A DNA stretch of 64,000 bases from Yersinia enterocolitica subsp. enterocolitica (lineage in GTDB: Bacteria; Pseudomonadota; Gammaproteobacteria; Enterobacterales; Enterobacteriaceae): positions 4,154,001 through 4,218,000 of the forward strand of contig NZ_LR590469.1 of the NCBI RefSeq assembly GCF_901472495.1, given 5' to 3'. Below are positions 17,640 to 27,257 of this stretch, one piece after another; positions within the stretch are counted from its first letter, which is position 1, and the number at the start of each line of letters is the position of its first letter. Below the pieces are notes generated by a model. It searched no databases. It worked only from the letters and a program-made list of their open reading frames with translations, and was not told the origin of the DNA. A program made the position numbers and the translations under genes.

Positions 17640-18527
17640 TCAAATCCGAAGGGGTGTGCGGCTGGCAGACCAACATAACAACGAGCCGAGCACTACCATA
17701 GCAACACCCGGCCAGAATGCGGCTGAGGGGGGAGTATTGAGCCATAAACTGGCAATCAGTATTGATAACAAAGGTGTGAAGTAAGACAGGGCAGCGACCA
17801 GTGTGGCGTTGCCTTTTTTCATGGCGATATCCCAGCATAGATAGGCCAGTGCGGTATTGGCCCCCATCAGCAGCAGTTCAAAAGTGGCGCGTTGGGTGAA
17901 ATGCAACTTACCGGGTGTCAGCATAAAGAACATCACCCACAGGCATAGCGCACAGGCGAGCAGAAACAGTGGCAATGCCCCAGGCCCTCGGCTGTATACC
18001 CGCACCAGATTGGAGTAACCGGCCCAGGTAAAGGCCGCAATTAGCGCCAGACTATAAGCCAATGGGTTACTGCTAACATTGGCACTGAGCACTTTGATAT
18101 CCAGCCCATTCCCACCACTGACCACCCAAATCACACCAAACAGGGCCAGCGCTGCGCCCGGCCAGAGCCACCATCGTGCACGGAGTTTAAGTAACGGTAC
18201 CGCCAATAGCAGCGTCAGGCTTGGCCACAGGTAATTGATCAGACCGATTTCGAGAGTTTGCTGGCGATCATTCGCCATTCCAATGGCTAAGGCAAAAGCC
18301 ACCATATACACCACAAACAGCAAACCACAACCGTATAGATAAGCCGGATGTTGCCCGCGTACGGTCGGTTTACCCGCCACCAGCCACACCAAAATACCAC
18401 TGACGGTGTAAATGGCTGCACCCGCGCCAAATGGCCCTAACGTTTCAGATAACCCACGCGTCAAGGCGACACTCATGCTCCAGAGTAGGATCGCAATAAT
18501 GCCATACAGGGTCGGGAGGCGGTTCAT
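17640..18527 (-). CDS. yddG: DMT-family aromatic amino acid exporter, YddG-like
   Basis: Inner-membrane transporter of the EamA/DMT superfamily with about ten hydrophobic segments in two repeats. It resembles E. coli YddG (export of aromatic amino acids and some amphiphilic compounds) in the first segment (LYGIIAILLWSMSVALTRG), in GLINYLWPSLTLL, and in SYFTPLLSILIASLWL near the C-terminus. The start at 18527 (MNRLPTLYG) places the first membrane helix at the N-terminus; an upstream start adds an unlikely charged tail. The gene is absent from this place in E. coli, so it is a lineage insertion between yacL and speD. The substrate is inferred from the family. Confidence 0.85.
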   Translation of the reverse strand: MNRLPTLYGIIAILLWSMSVALTRGLSETLGPFGAGAAIYTVSGILVWLVAGKPTVRGQHPAYLYGCGLLFVVYMVAFALAIGMANDRQQTLEIGLINYLWPSLTLLLAVPLLKLRARWWLWPGAALALFGVIWVVSGGNGLDIKVLSANVSSNPLAYSLALIAAFTWAGYSNLVRVYSRGPGALPLFLLACALCLWVMFFMLTPGKLHFTQRATFELLLMGANTALAYLCWDIAMKKGNATLVAALSYFTPLLSILIASLWLNTPPSAAFWPGVAMVVLGSLLCWSASRTPLRI

Positions 18528-18884
18528 AACAGGGGCATCATCCTTGTGCGATATTAGACGGAGAAAATAGGATCTTCTTATACCTTGCGGGTCAGGGCGA
18601 TGGGAATAGTGGGAGATCAATTATTGCTTAATTATGTCATAGATCCACCACCGTTATTATTTAATCGAGATCTGTGCTTTCTGATTATCCACTAATAAGT
18701 TTTAGTTTAATAAACAATAAATTAATAAATAAACTCAGCCAAACCACGATAAAAAACCGCCCCGAAAGTGGTTAAAATACGAGCTATTCCTGAGTTGTAT
18801 CTTTAATTGACGGAATAAAGGATAACCGGCAGAAGTGATAGCACTCTGCGACTTCTTCAGTACACATATCAGGACGGTGATGTT

Positions 18885-19416
18885 ATGGCAGAATTCAGTA
18901 ATGCACGGATGCGCATCGCCAGTTGGCTTCTGATTTATCTTACCGCAGTACAGCCGCTGCACCCGGCAATTGCTGTGGGGTTTAAAGGGTTTAATACTCT
19001 TAATCAGAACAATGTGGCAATCATCAGTCGTGGACTAAATCTTCACGGTGAAATCCGTGCTAATCAGCTTGATGTGATACTGGCTACCAATCAGGTTGGC
19101 TATCAAAACGGTGATATCCAGCCACTATTATCAAAAGAGACAAAGCCCTTAATAGTATTAGATACCAAAGAGTTGGGCGGTATGTATGCTAATAGTATTC
19201 GATTAATATCAATGGAAAAAGCGAACACTGTTAATGCTAAAAATATCGTCAGCCATAAAGGTGATATTAGGTTTGATGTCGCAGGTGATATTAAGGGAGG
19301 TTATTGTTCCAGAGTCCGTAGGTTTCAAATATGTCAAATTGGCCTGTGAAAAGTATCTCCAACTTCATCCTGAAGATACCGATAAAGTTAAAACCCTACT
19401 TGCTCAACTGCCTTAA
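18885..19416 (+). pseudogene. Remnant of a filamentous-haemagglutinin-type two-partner secretion protein
   Basis: The reading frame at 18885-19349 starts with a signal peptide (IASWLLIYLTAVQPLHPAIA). A shortened haemagglutinin (TPS) domain follows: GLNLHGEIRANQLDVILATN, then VLDTKELGGMYANSIRLIS and GDIRFDVAGDIKGG. Family members are thousands of residues long; here only about 125 residues of the domain remain, with internal shortening, before the frame fails. A different frame continues at about 19294-19416 with an unrelated-looking tail (YVKLACEKYLQLHPED) of unknown origin. No TpsB partner gene is nearby. I read it as a decayed fragment fused by deletion, not a working gene. Confidence 0.7.
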
Positions 19417-19419
19417 TCA

Positions 19420-19446
19420 AAAATCCCGGCGAAAAACCGGGATTTT
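19420..19446. terminator. Bidirectional terminator between the FHA remnant and speD
   Basis: AAAATCCCGG (19420-19429) pairs perfectly with CCGGGATTTT (19437-19446) around a seven-base loop; A and T tracts flank it on both strands. It probably ends the speE-speD transcript. Confidence 0.85.
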
Positions 19447-19470
19447 AGACTTGATATTACCCAAACGACA

Positions 19471-20265
19471 TCACACTTCTGGCACATTGCGGCCATAGTA
19501 GATTTCCTGCATTTCTTTATAAAGCAGGTGGGTAATTCGTTCTCTCTCTTCCGCGCTTAGCTCTTCTGGCTTGGCGTTAAACAGATAATGCTTCAAATCG
19601 AAATCTTTCAGCATCATTTTGGTATGGAAGATATTTTCTTGATAAACATTCACATCCATCATGTGATACAGCGATTTCATATCGTCAGACATGAAGTTCT
19701 GAATCGAGTTGATTTTATGATCGATGAAATGTTTTACCCCGTTGATATCACGGGTAAAACCACGCACCCGATAATCCATGGTGACAATATCGGATTCCAA
19801 CTGGTGGATCAGGTAATTCAGTGCTTTCAGCGGTGAAATGACGCCACAGGTCGAGACTTCGATATCTGCACGGAAAGTACATAATCCACCTTCAGGGTGG
19901 CTTTCCGGATAGGTATGGACGCAGATATGGCTCTTGTCCAGATGGGCGACAACGGCACTTGGCAGCGGGCCTGGGTGCTCTGATGTATCAACATCGCGTG
20001 GATCAACCGGCTCTTCGCTGACCAAAATCGTGACACTTGCCCCCTGAGGATCATAATCCTGGCGGGCGATATTCAAAATATTCGCGCCAATGATCGAGCA
20101 GGTTTCAGTCAAGATCTCAGTCAGGCGGTTGGCATTATACTGTTCGTCAATGTAGGCGATATAGCCATCGCGGTCGTCTGCGGTCTTGGCATAACAAATA
20201 TCGTAAATACAAAAACTCAGGCTTTTAGTCAGGTTGTTGAAGCCGTGCAGTTTAAGCTTGGACAA
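19471..20265 (-). CDS. speD: S-adenosylmethionine decarboxylase proenzyme
   Basis: Produces decarboxylated AdoMet, the aminopropyl donor for spermidine synthesis. The proenzyme of 264 residues is processed at Lys111-Ser112 (AHLDK|SHICVHTYPE), the serine becoming the pyruvoyl cofactor. Length and sequence are close to E. coli SpeD. It lies 24 bp downstream of speE on the same strand, with the ribosome binding site AAGGAGG directly before the start, so the two genes form the speED operon. Confidence 0.97.
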   Translation of the reverse strand: MSKLKLHGFNNLTKSLSFCIYDICYAKTADDRDGYIAYIDEQYNANRLTEILTETCSIIGANILNIARQDYDPQGASVTILVSEEPVDPRDVDTSEHPGPLPSAVVAHLDKSHICVHTYPESHPEGGLCTFRADIEVSTCGVISPLKALNYLIHQLESDIVTMDYRVRGFTRDINGVKHFIDHKINSIQNFMSDDMKSLYHMMDVNVYQENIFHTKMMLKDFDLKHYLFNAKPEELSAEERERITHLLYKEMQEIYYGRNVPEV

Positions 20266-20289
20266 TTTAGTTCACCTCCTTACGGATTA

Positions 20290-21153
20290 TCAACGTTTGG
20301 TCGTTAAGGCATCCAGCAGATACTGCGGCAAAGCAAAGCTGCCGACATGAATGGCTGGGTTATAGTAGCGGCAGGTCAGACCCGCTTCGACAAAACGCTG
20401 TTGTAGCGTGGTGATATCCAACTGGCGCAACTGTCGGTTTTGCGTCGCCCAGGCGAAGGTCATGATACCGCCGTAATATGTCGGAATGGCTGCCTGATAA
20501 AAACTGACATCTTTAAAATAATGGCTAAGCTTATTATGGCTATCAACCGCTTCATCTTGTTGCAGGAAGCACACGCCGTTTTGTGCAACAAAGATGCCGC
20601 CTTCATTCAAGCTACGGGCACATCCTTCATAGAAAGCCGATGTGAACAGGCTTTCCCCTGGCCCAATGGGGTCAGTACAGTCAGAGATAATGACATCGAA
20701 CTTTTCCGTCGTTTGATTAACGAAGTTGACGCCATCATCAATAACCAGCTTGAAACGGGGGTCATCATAGGCTCCCGCGCTATGATTGGGCAGATACTGG
20801 CGGCAGAACTCGACCACACCGGCGTCAATTTCTACCATGGTAATCTGTTCGATATTTTTGTGACGGCTAACTTCGCGTAGCATCGCGCCATCGCCGCCAC
20901 CGATGATAAGCACTTTCTTTGCCTGACCGTGGGCCAACAAAGGGACGTGTGTCATCATTTCGTGATAGATAAACTCATCGCGTTCGGTGGTCTGCACCAC
21001 GCCATCCAACGCCATTACCCGACCCAGCACAGGGTTCTCAAAAATCACCAAATCCTGGTGCTCGGTTTTCTCGCGGTACAGTACATTTTCTACTGAAAAA
21101 TACTGGCCGAAGTTGGCATGTAATGTTTCATACCATAGTTCTTTCTGTGACAT
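20290..21153 (-). CDS. speE: Spermidine synthase
   Basis: Transfers the aminopropyl group from decarboxylated AdoMet to putrescine. The 287-residue protein has the SAM-fold motif [18 protein letters not shown] and the signature [16 protein letters not shown]. The acidic active-site stretch is [18 protein letters not shown], and HEMMTHVPL precedes the fold. It is the first gene of speE-speD. Length and order match E. coli. Confidence 0.97.
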
Positions 21154-21267
21154 GTTCGGGGCTTCTCCTTCGCAGTAACAGCCATGAAAAATGGGGGCAA
21201 CATCATAGCCAACTCTAGCTGAGGTTGCACGGCTGAATTTTAGGCTGAAAGGGTAAATGCGGGATCG

Positions 21268-21636
21268 CTAGTTAGCGTAGGCCAATAAACTTAAAGAGTC
21301 ACGAGCCAGAGATTTGCATTTGGTAGGAGCTGGGATCGCAATGCCCCGCAGGTCGCGATAGCTCTCTTCGCCCAAGGCTTTCATATTAAAGCTATTGTAG
21401 TTACGCAGATCCCAGCGATTTTGTTGAGCAAAATAGACAATTGCCCGTTTGATTTCATTATTGGGTAATTCGTTATAGCCACAATCATTTTTCAGATAAA
21501 CGAATACCGCAGTCAGATCGGCAAGATCTTCTGCTTCAGATTCACTTAATGCAGAACTGGCAGATGAGAATCCGCACAGAGTGAGCAGCAGCATAACTAA
21601 TGTTGTTCTTTTCATAGCGGAGACTGGCTTATTCAT
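21268..21636 (-). CDS. yacC: YacC family protein (PulS/OutS-like), exported
   Basis: 122-residue exported protein. The N-terminal hydrophobic signal segment ends near SSA, then the conserved part ALSESEAEDLADLTAVFVYL and LKNDCGYNELP follows, matching E. coli YacC. The family is grouped with the PulS/OutS pilotins of type II secretion, but no secretion genes are present here and the cysteine expected of a lipoprotein is not clearly placed. Two conserved cysteines (CGY and KCKSLARDSL) probably form a disulfide. A start seven residues later (MKRTTLVM) is also possible. Function is unknown. Confidence 0.9.
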   Translation of the reverse strand: MNKPVSAMKRTTLVMLLLTLCGFSSASSALSESEAEDLADLTAVFVYLKNDCGYNELPNNEIKRAIVYFAQQNRWDLRNYNSFNMKALGEESYRDLRGIAIPAPTKCKSLARDSLSLLAYAN

Positions 21637-21738
21637 TGTTAGCAGACGTTATCACACTGTGATGGTTCAGAGTAAATTTTATTATGCTCCCCGTGTGGGT
21701 ATATACGGGGATTGATTCACAAAGTGATTGATTACTCC

Positions 21739-21769
21739 TTGACCTTCCCTCAAGGGGAAGGTTTATGCT
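21739..21769 (+). promoter_or_regulatory. CueR-controlled promoter of cueO
   Basis: The -35 TTGACC (21739-21744) and -10 TATGCT (21764-21769) are separated by 19 bp, the overlong spacer typical of MerR-family promoters. The spacer holds the perfect dyad ACCTTCCC-N5-GGGAAGGT (21742-21762), which fits the CueR operator. Copper or silver activation through CueR is inferred. Confidence 0.9.
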
Positions 21770-21845
21770 GGCGTACAATGCTGTTTTTGTACCCTGTAGG
21801 CACTTACGCACCATCACTTACCCACAATCAAGAATGGAGACGACC

Positions 21846-23447
21846 ATGCATCGCCGTGATTTTATTAAGTTAACGGCAGCTCTTGGAGCCGCCACTTCAC
21901 TGCCTTTATGGAGCCGCGCGGCTTTGGCCGCAGATTTTTCACCTTTACCCATCCCGCCATTACTTCAACCCGATACCCGTGGCAACATTAATCTGAACAT
22001 CCAAACGGGTTCTATGGCCTGGTTGCCCTCTGCCGCCACTCAAACCTGGGGCTATAACGGCAACTTATTAGGGCCAGCGATCCGCTTGCAGCGCGGTAAG
22101 CCGGTCACGATTAATATCACCAATTCCTTACCGGAAGCCACAACGGTGCACTGGCACGGACTGGAAATTCCCGGCGACGTCGATGGTGGGCCACAGGCGC
22201 TGATTCAGCCGGGGGCCAAACGCCAGGTAGCATTTACAGTAGAACAACCCGCCGCCACCTGCTGGTTCCATCCCCATACCCACGGTATCACCGGCCGTCA
22301 GGTCGCAATGGGGCTAGGAGGATTAGTGCTGATAGATGATAGTGACAGCGAAAAACTGCCGCTGCCGAAACAGTGGGGCGTGGATGATATCCCGGTCATT
22401 TTGCAGGATAAATTATTCGGTAAAGATGGCCAGATTGATTATCAACTGGATGTAATGACGGCTGCGGTGGGGTGGTTCGGTGATCGAATGTTCACCAATG
22501 GTGCTCAGTATCCGCAGCAAATTACCCCGCGTGGCTGGGTGCGCTTGCGGCTGCTGAATGGGTGTAATGCACGATCTCTGAATCTGGCTCTTAGCGATGG
22601 CCGCCCAATGTATGTGATTGGCAGTGACGGTGGTCTCTTGGCCGAACCAGTTGCGGTGCGCGAATTGCCGATACTGATGGGCGAGCGTTTCGAGGTGTTG
22701 CTGGATACCTCAGATGGCAAGGCACTTGATTTGGTCACTTTGCCGGTAAAACAGATGGGCATGACATTAGTGCCATTTGATAAGCCACTGCCGGTATTAC
22801 GGCTTCAACCTTCATTAGTTGCAGGCAGTAAAGTGCTGCCAGATTCATTGGTCGTGGTGCCGCCACTTGCTGATGCCACAGGGCTGCAAGAGCGTTGGTT
22901 CCAACTGATGATGGACCCTAAACTGGATATGCTGGGCATGCAGGCGTTGATGAGCCGTTATGGTATGCAAGCTATGGCAGGGATGAGCATGGATCACGGC
23001 AATATGGGCGGGATGGATAATGGCGGCATGGCAGGGATGGACCATGGCAATATGAAAGGTATGAATCATGGAGCGATGACCGCGGCTCCTGCTTTTGATT
23101 TCAGCCATGCCAATATGATCAATGGCAAAGCCTTTTCCATGACCGAAGCAGCATTTGATGCCAAACAGGGCAAATATGAGAAATGGACGGTTTCCGGTGA
23201 AGGCGACATGATGTTGCATCCATTCCATGTTCACGGTACGCAGTTCCGTATTCTGACCGAAAACGGCAACCCACCTGCGGAGCATCGCCGTGGTTGGAAA
23301 GATACCGTGCGAGTGGAAGGCGCTCGCAGTGAAATATTGGTGCGTTTTAACCACCTGGCCCCAACCAGCAACCCTTATATGGCTCACTGTCACCTGCTGG
23401 AACATGAAGATACCGGCATGATGCTGGGCTTTACTGTCAGTGCTTAG
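21846..23447 (+). CDS. cueO: Multicopper oxidase CueO
   Basis: Periplasmic cuprous oxidase that protects against copper. The 533-residue protein starts with a Tat signal peptide (RRDFIK, then a hydrophobic stretch ending ALA). Copper ligands are in HWHG (His102, His104), HPHTHG (His142, His144), HPFHVHG near 458 and HCHLLEHEDTGMM near 514-527. A Met/His-rich insert at about 361-412 is the copper-binding lid characteristic of CueO. The start at 21846 is set by the Tat motif; an upstream in-frame ATG lies inside the promoter. The CueR promoter is directly upstream. In E. coli gcd follows; here hpt follows instead. Confidence 0.97.
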   Translation: MHRRDFIKLTAALGAATSLPLWSRAALAADFSPLPIPPLLQPDTRGNINLNIQTGSMAWLPSAATQTWGYNGNLLGPAIRLQRGKPVTINITNSLPEATTVHWHGLEIPGDVDGGPQALIQPGAKRQVAFTVEQPAATCWFHPHTHGITGRQVAMGLGGLVLIDDSDSEKLPLPKQWGVDDIPVILQDKLFGKDGQIDYQLDVMTAAVGWFGDRMFTNGAQYPQQITPRGWVRLRLLNGCNARSLNLALSDGRPMYVIGSDGGLLAEPVAVRELPILMGERFEVLLDTSDGKALDLVTLPVKQMGMTLVPFDKPLPVLRLQPSLVAGSKVLPDSLVVVPPLADATGLQERWFQLMMDPKLDMLGMQALMSRYGMQAMAGMSMDHGNMGGMDNGGMAGMDHGNMKGMNHGAMTAAPAFDFSHANMINGKAFSMTEAAFDAKQGKYEKWTVSGEGDMMLHPFHVHGTQFRILTENGNPPAEHRRGWKDTVRVEGARSEILVRFNHLAPTSNPYMAHCHLLEHEDTGMMLGFTVSA

Positions 23448-23561
23448 GGCTATCAACAGGTTATATCTGCGGCGGGTGAGTCCGTCGCAACCTGGCTCAG
23501 GCTATGGTAAACTCAGCGGCTTTCTTGTGGCAAGCAACGTAAAAAAGCGACGTTAATACCT

Positions 23562-24098
23562 ATGAAACACACTGTAGAAGTCATGATTTCCGAGCAGGAA
23601 GTCAAAACCCGAATTGCCGAACTAGGCCGCCAAATCTCCGAACATTACCGCGACAGTGGCAGTGAAATGGTGCTGGTCGGGTTGCTCCGTGGCTCATTTA
23701 TGTTTATGGCTGATTTGTGCCGCGCCATTGATGTTTCCCATGAAGTCGATTTTATGACCGCCTCTAGCTACGGCAATGGCATGAGCACCACCCGCGATGT
23801 AAAAATCCTCAAAGACTTAGATGAAGATATCCGCGGCAAAGACGTGTTGATTGTTGAAGATATCATCGACTCAGGTAATACCTTAAGTAAGGTGCGTGAA
23901 ATTCTGCAACTGCGTGGCCCGAAATCATTGGCTATCTGTACGTTGTTGGATAAACCCGAGCGCCGCGAAGTACAGGTGCCGGTTGAGTGGGTCGGCTTCA
24001 CTATTCCTGATGAATTCGTGGTGGGTTACGGTATTGATTATGCTCAGCGCTATCGGCATTTACCCTATGTCGGTAAAGTTGTCATGTTTGACGAGTGA
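23562..24098 (+). CDS. hpt: Hypoxanthine phosphoribosyltransferase
   Basis: Purine salvage enzyme converting hypoxanthine (and guanine) plus PRPP to IMP/GMP. The 178-residue protein has the PRPP-binding motif VLIVEDIIDSGNTL, the flexible-loop segment FMTASSYGNGMSTT and the C-terminal DEFVVGYGIDY. The same length and sequence pattern are seen in E. coli Hpt. It is convergent with can, as in E. coli. Confidence 0.97.
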   Translation: MKHTVEVMISEQEVKTRIAELGRQISEHYRDSGSEMVLVGLLRGSFMFMADLCRAIDVSHEVDFMTASSYGNGMSTTRDVKILKDLDEDIRGKDVLIVEDIIDSGNTLSKVREILQLRGPKSLAICTLLDKPERREVQVPVEWVGFTIPDEFVVGYGIDYAQRYRHLPYVGKVVMFDE

Positions 24099-24206
24099 TC
24101 GAGAGCGGCTACTGCGTGCCGGCATTTTAGGCTGATTGAGCCGAGTAGTTAATGGGAGAGAGTTAATGGGAGAGGGTGCGTTTGAACACCCTCCCATAAC
24201 AACTTA

Positions 24207-24869
24207 TTAGTTTTGTCTGTTTGGTTGCAGTATTTTAGCCATTGCTTCGCGGTACTTGATTTCTAGTTCGCTGAGGCTGGTACTCGAGATATTTAAATCC
24301 GTCAGTTTGCCGTCTTCAATACCATAGACCCAGCCGTGAATCATGGCTTTCTGCCCGCGCTTCCAGGCGGAACGAACAATAGTCGAATGGCCCAAGTTAT
24401 ACACTTGCTCTACCACGTTGATTTTACATAGCATATCGCTGCGTTCTTCGGCTGGTAGTTCACCCAACAGCGTGCTGTGTTTAAACCAAAGATCGCGAAT
24501 ATGCAGTAACCAGTTGTCGATAAGCCCTAATTCAAGGTCTTTTTTCATTGCGGCTTCAACACCGCCACAACCAAGGTGACCACAGATAATGATATGCTCG
24601 ACTTGCAAAACGTCGATGGCATATTGCACCACGGACAAGCAGTTCAGATCAGTATGGATAACCAAATTGGCAACATTGCGGTGAACAAACAATTCCCCAG
24701 CTTTCAGGCCGGTTAACTGTTCTGCTGGGACGCGGCTGTCTGAACAACCAATCCACAAAAACCGAGGTTTCTGGGCTTCCGCCAAGTGTTCAAAAAAACC
24801 AGGATCGTCTTTACTAATGGCTTTAGACCAGACGTCATTGTTCGCGAGGAGCTTCTCTATTTCTTTCAT
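24207..24869 (-). CDS. can: Beta-class carbonic anhydrase
   Basis: Zinc enzyme interconverting CO2 and bicarbonate. Zinc ligands and active-site residues are Cys42, Asp44 and Arg46 (WIGCSDSRVPAE) and His98, Cys101 (CGHLGCGG). With the start at 24869 (MKEIEKLLANND) the protein has 220 residues, the E. coli Can length and numbering; the longer frame adds a non-conserved tail. It is divergent from yadG. Confidence 0.96.
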   Translation of the reverse strand: MKEIEKLLANNDVWSKAISKDDPGFFEHLAEAQKPRFLWIGCSDSRVPAEQLTGLKAGELFVHRNVANLVIHTDLNCLSVVQYAIDVLQVEHIIICGHLGCGGVEAAMKKDLELGLIDNWLLHIRDLWFKHSTLLGELPAEERSDMLCKINVVEQVYNLGHSTIVRSAWKRGQKAMIHGWVYGIEDGKLTDLNISSTSLSELEIKYREAMAKILQPNRQN

Positions 24870-25103
24870 TAATGTAAATAGCCTGTAATGAACGGATTGC
24901 GATAGGATAATATACGACAAGGATCACGATTTTAAAATCGGAACAGTGACTTTGTTGTTGGTACAATTTTTGTCTGCGCAACATCTTCTCTGTATCTAAC
25001 TGCTTCCCTTTGCCCCCGTAACTTGCCCTGACAGGGAGGGTTAAGCAAGTCACGGACATGCAGTGACCGCTGGGAACTCATAGAATAAGGTTCTTTTTTA
25101 CTT

Positions 25104-26030
25104 ATGACATATGCACTGGAAATAACGCAGCTGACCAAAACCTATGCGGGTGGCGTTCAGGCTCTGCGTGGCATTGATCTGCACGTAGAGGCAGGCGATT
25201 TTTATGCACTACTTGGGCCTAATGGCGCGGGTAAATCCACCACTATTGGTATTATCAGCTCATTGGTGAACAAAACTTCTGGCAAGGTGACAGTTTTTGG
25301 CTACGACATCGATCAAGATATCGTCAATGCCAAACGCCAACTCGGGCTGGTACCACAAGAGTTCAACTTTAACCCGTTTGAAACAGTATTACAGATTGTG
25401 ATTACTCAGGCTGGTTATTACGGTGTCACGCGGCGAGAGGCGATGCAACGAGCTGAAAAATACCTTAGCCAGTTGGATTTATGGAACAAACGTAATGAGC
25501 GCGCTATTCGTCTTTCTGGTGGGATGAAGCGCCGTTTGATGATTGCTCGTGCTCTAATGCATGAACCTAAATTACTGATTCTCGATGAACCGACCGCAGG
25601 GGTAGACATTGAGTTGCGTCGCTCCATGTGGGGGTTCCTCAAAGAGCTAAATGCGCAGGGGACTACCATCATTCTGACCACTCACTATCTGGAAGAAGCG
25701 GAAATGCTGTGCCGCAACATTGGCATTATCCAGAATGGTGAATTGGTGGAAAATACCACCATGAAACAGTTGCTTGGCAAGCTTGAGTCAGAAACCTTTA
25801 TTTTTGATCTGGCGATTAAAAGCCCGCTGCCGAAGCTGGAAGGGTATGGTTATCGTCTAACAGATACCTCAACGTTGGAAGTTGATGTTAAGCGTGAACA
25901 AGGCCTGAATGGTCTGTTCAGCCAACTGAATGCTCAGGGAATACAGGTACAAAGTATGCGTAACAAGGCTAACCGTCTGGAAGAGCTATTTGTCACCTTG
26001 GTTAACGGCAACGGGGGAGAAAAAGCATGA
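25104..26030 (+). CDS. yadG: ABC transporter ATP-binding protein YadG
   Basis: 308-residue ATPase of an ABC-2 type exporter. Walker A is GPNGAGKST, the signature is LSGGMKRR, Walker B is LLILDEPTAGVD, and the switch His is in TTHYLEEAE. The last about 80 residues form the extra C-terminal domain of this exporter class. It overlaps yadH by four bases (ATGA), so the pair is translationally coupled. The substrate is unknown. Confidence 0.94.
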   Translation: MTYALEITQLTKTYAGGVQALRGIDLHVEAGDFYALLGPNGAGKSTTIGIISSLVNKTSGKVTVFGYDIDQDIVNAKRQLGLVPQEFNFNPFETVLQIVITQAGYYGVTRREAMQRAEKYLSQLDLWNKRNERAIRLSGGMKRRLMIARALMHEPKLLILDEPTAGVDIELRRSMWGFLKELNAQGTTIILTTHYLEEAEMLCRNIGIIQNGELVENTTMKQLLGKLESETFIFDLAIKSPLPKLEGYGYRLTDTSTLEVDVKREQGLNGLFSQLNAQGIQVQSMRNKANRLEELFVTLVNGNGGEKA

Positions 26031-26797
26031 CCCGCCTGTATTGGGTAGCACTACAGAGTATTTGGATCAAAGAGATCACCCGTTTTGCTCGCATCTGGAT
26101 TCAAACTCTGGTGCCACCGGTGATTACTATGTCGCTCTATTTCGTTATTTTCGGCAACCTGATTGGTTCCCGAATTGGTGATATGGGGGGCTTTGATTAT
26201 ATGCAGTTTATTGTGCCAGGCCTGATAATGATGGCGGTGATAACAAACTCCTATGCTAACGTCGCAGCCTCATTTTTTGGCGCAAAATTCCAGCGCAGCA
26301 TTGAAGAATTGCTGGTTGCCCCAGTTCCTACCCATATCGTAATTGTGGGTTATGTGGGCGGTGGGGTAGCGCGTGGGATCTGTGTCGGCATCCTGGTGAC
26401 CATTGTTTCGCTGTTCTTTGTGCCGCTGCATGTCCACTCTTGGTCAATGATTGCACTGACATTAATGCTGACGGCAATTCTGTTTTCGCTTGGCGGATTG
26501 TTGAATGCCGTGTTCGCCAAAACATTTGATGATATCAGTCTGGTGCCGACCTTTGTGTTAACACCCCTGACGTATCTGGGCGGGGTATTTTATTCGCTAG
26601 CCTTGCTGCCACCGTTCTGGCAAGCGGTATCAAAACTTAATCCTATCGTGTACATGATCAGTGGCTTCCGTTACGGATTCCTCGGAATTACTGATGTGCC
26701 ACTGGTATTTACCATAGGTGTATTAGTAGTGTTTATCGCGGTATTTTATGCTTGGGCATGGTATTTGATAGAGCGTGGTCGCGGCCTACGCACCTAA
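26027..26797 (+). CDS. yadH: ABC-2 type transporter permease YadH
   Basis: 256-residue inner-membrane permease with about six membrane segments. It has the ABC-2 family signature around NPIVYMISGFRYGFLG and the segment FIVPGLIMMAVITNSYANVA. It pairs with YadG; order and overlap match E. coli. The substrate is not known. A tandem of ERIC repeats begins five bases after the stop codon. Confidence 0.94.
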   Translation: MTRLYWVALQSIWIKEITRFARIWIQTLVPPVITMSLYFVIFGNLIGSRIGDMGGFDYMQFIVPGLIMMAVITNSYANVAASFFGAKFQRSIEELLVAPVPTHIVIVGYVGGGVARGICVGILVTIVSLFFVPLHVHSWSMIALTLMLTAILFSLGGLLNAVFAKTFDDISLVPTFVLTPLTYLGGVFYSLALLPPFWQAVSKLNPIVYMISGFRYGFLGITDVPLVFTIGVLVVFIAVFYAWAWYLIERGRGLRT

Positions 26798-26801
26798 TCC
26801 C

Positions 26802-27110
26802 CTGCGGCCTTGGCGCTACAGCGGTGTTGGCTACGTCCACTTACCCGAATCACTTACTAATGTAAGCTCATCGGGACGCGTTGACTTGCCGCCTTGCTGT
26901 AACACCAATGACTTTGGGGATGTTCTGCGGCCTTGGCGCTACAGCGGTGTTGGCTACGTCCACTTACCCGAATCACATTACTAATGTAAGCTCATCGGGA
27001 CGCGTTGACTTGCCGCCTTTGGGGGATGTTGTGCGGGCTAGACGTTGCAGCGGTGTTGGCTATGCGCATCTCTGCAACGTCAGTGACTTTGGAGCGCATC
27101 CTAAAGCTCA
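26802..27110. repeat. Tandem ERIC-type repeats after yadH (two full units and a partial third)
   Basis: CTGCGGCCTTGGCGCTACAG begins at 26802 and again at 26925, so the first period is 123 bp. Both units contain GGTGTTGGCTACG, the central palindrome with CTTAC or ATTAC and GTAAGCTCATCGGGACGCG, and TTGACTTGCCGCC. A third, diverged and shortened unit runs from about 27029 (GTTGCAGCGGTGTTGGCTA) to 27110. Short open frames here are by-products of the repeat. Confidence 0.85.
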
Positions 27111-27257
27111 CTCGTAAATCATTAGTTAGTTAATTGTTGTTAATGCTGGAATTTAATCATAATAAATAATGTTCCCGTCTAATATCGTCTTTCTCAACTT
27201 CAAGTGTCTCGTGCTATGCTGGCGCACCAGATTTTCCCTTTTTTAATTCAGCGCCAA

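Noticed and set aside
24167..24196. GGGAGAGGGTG/CACCCTCCC hairpin between hpt and can
   Set aside because: The stem has a bulge and there is no T run on either strand; termination role not supported by sequence.
26775..27117. Two short frames after yadH
   Set aside because: They encode the tandem ERIC units (the same peptide LRPWRYSGVGYVHLPES recurs) and are by-products of the repeat.
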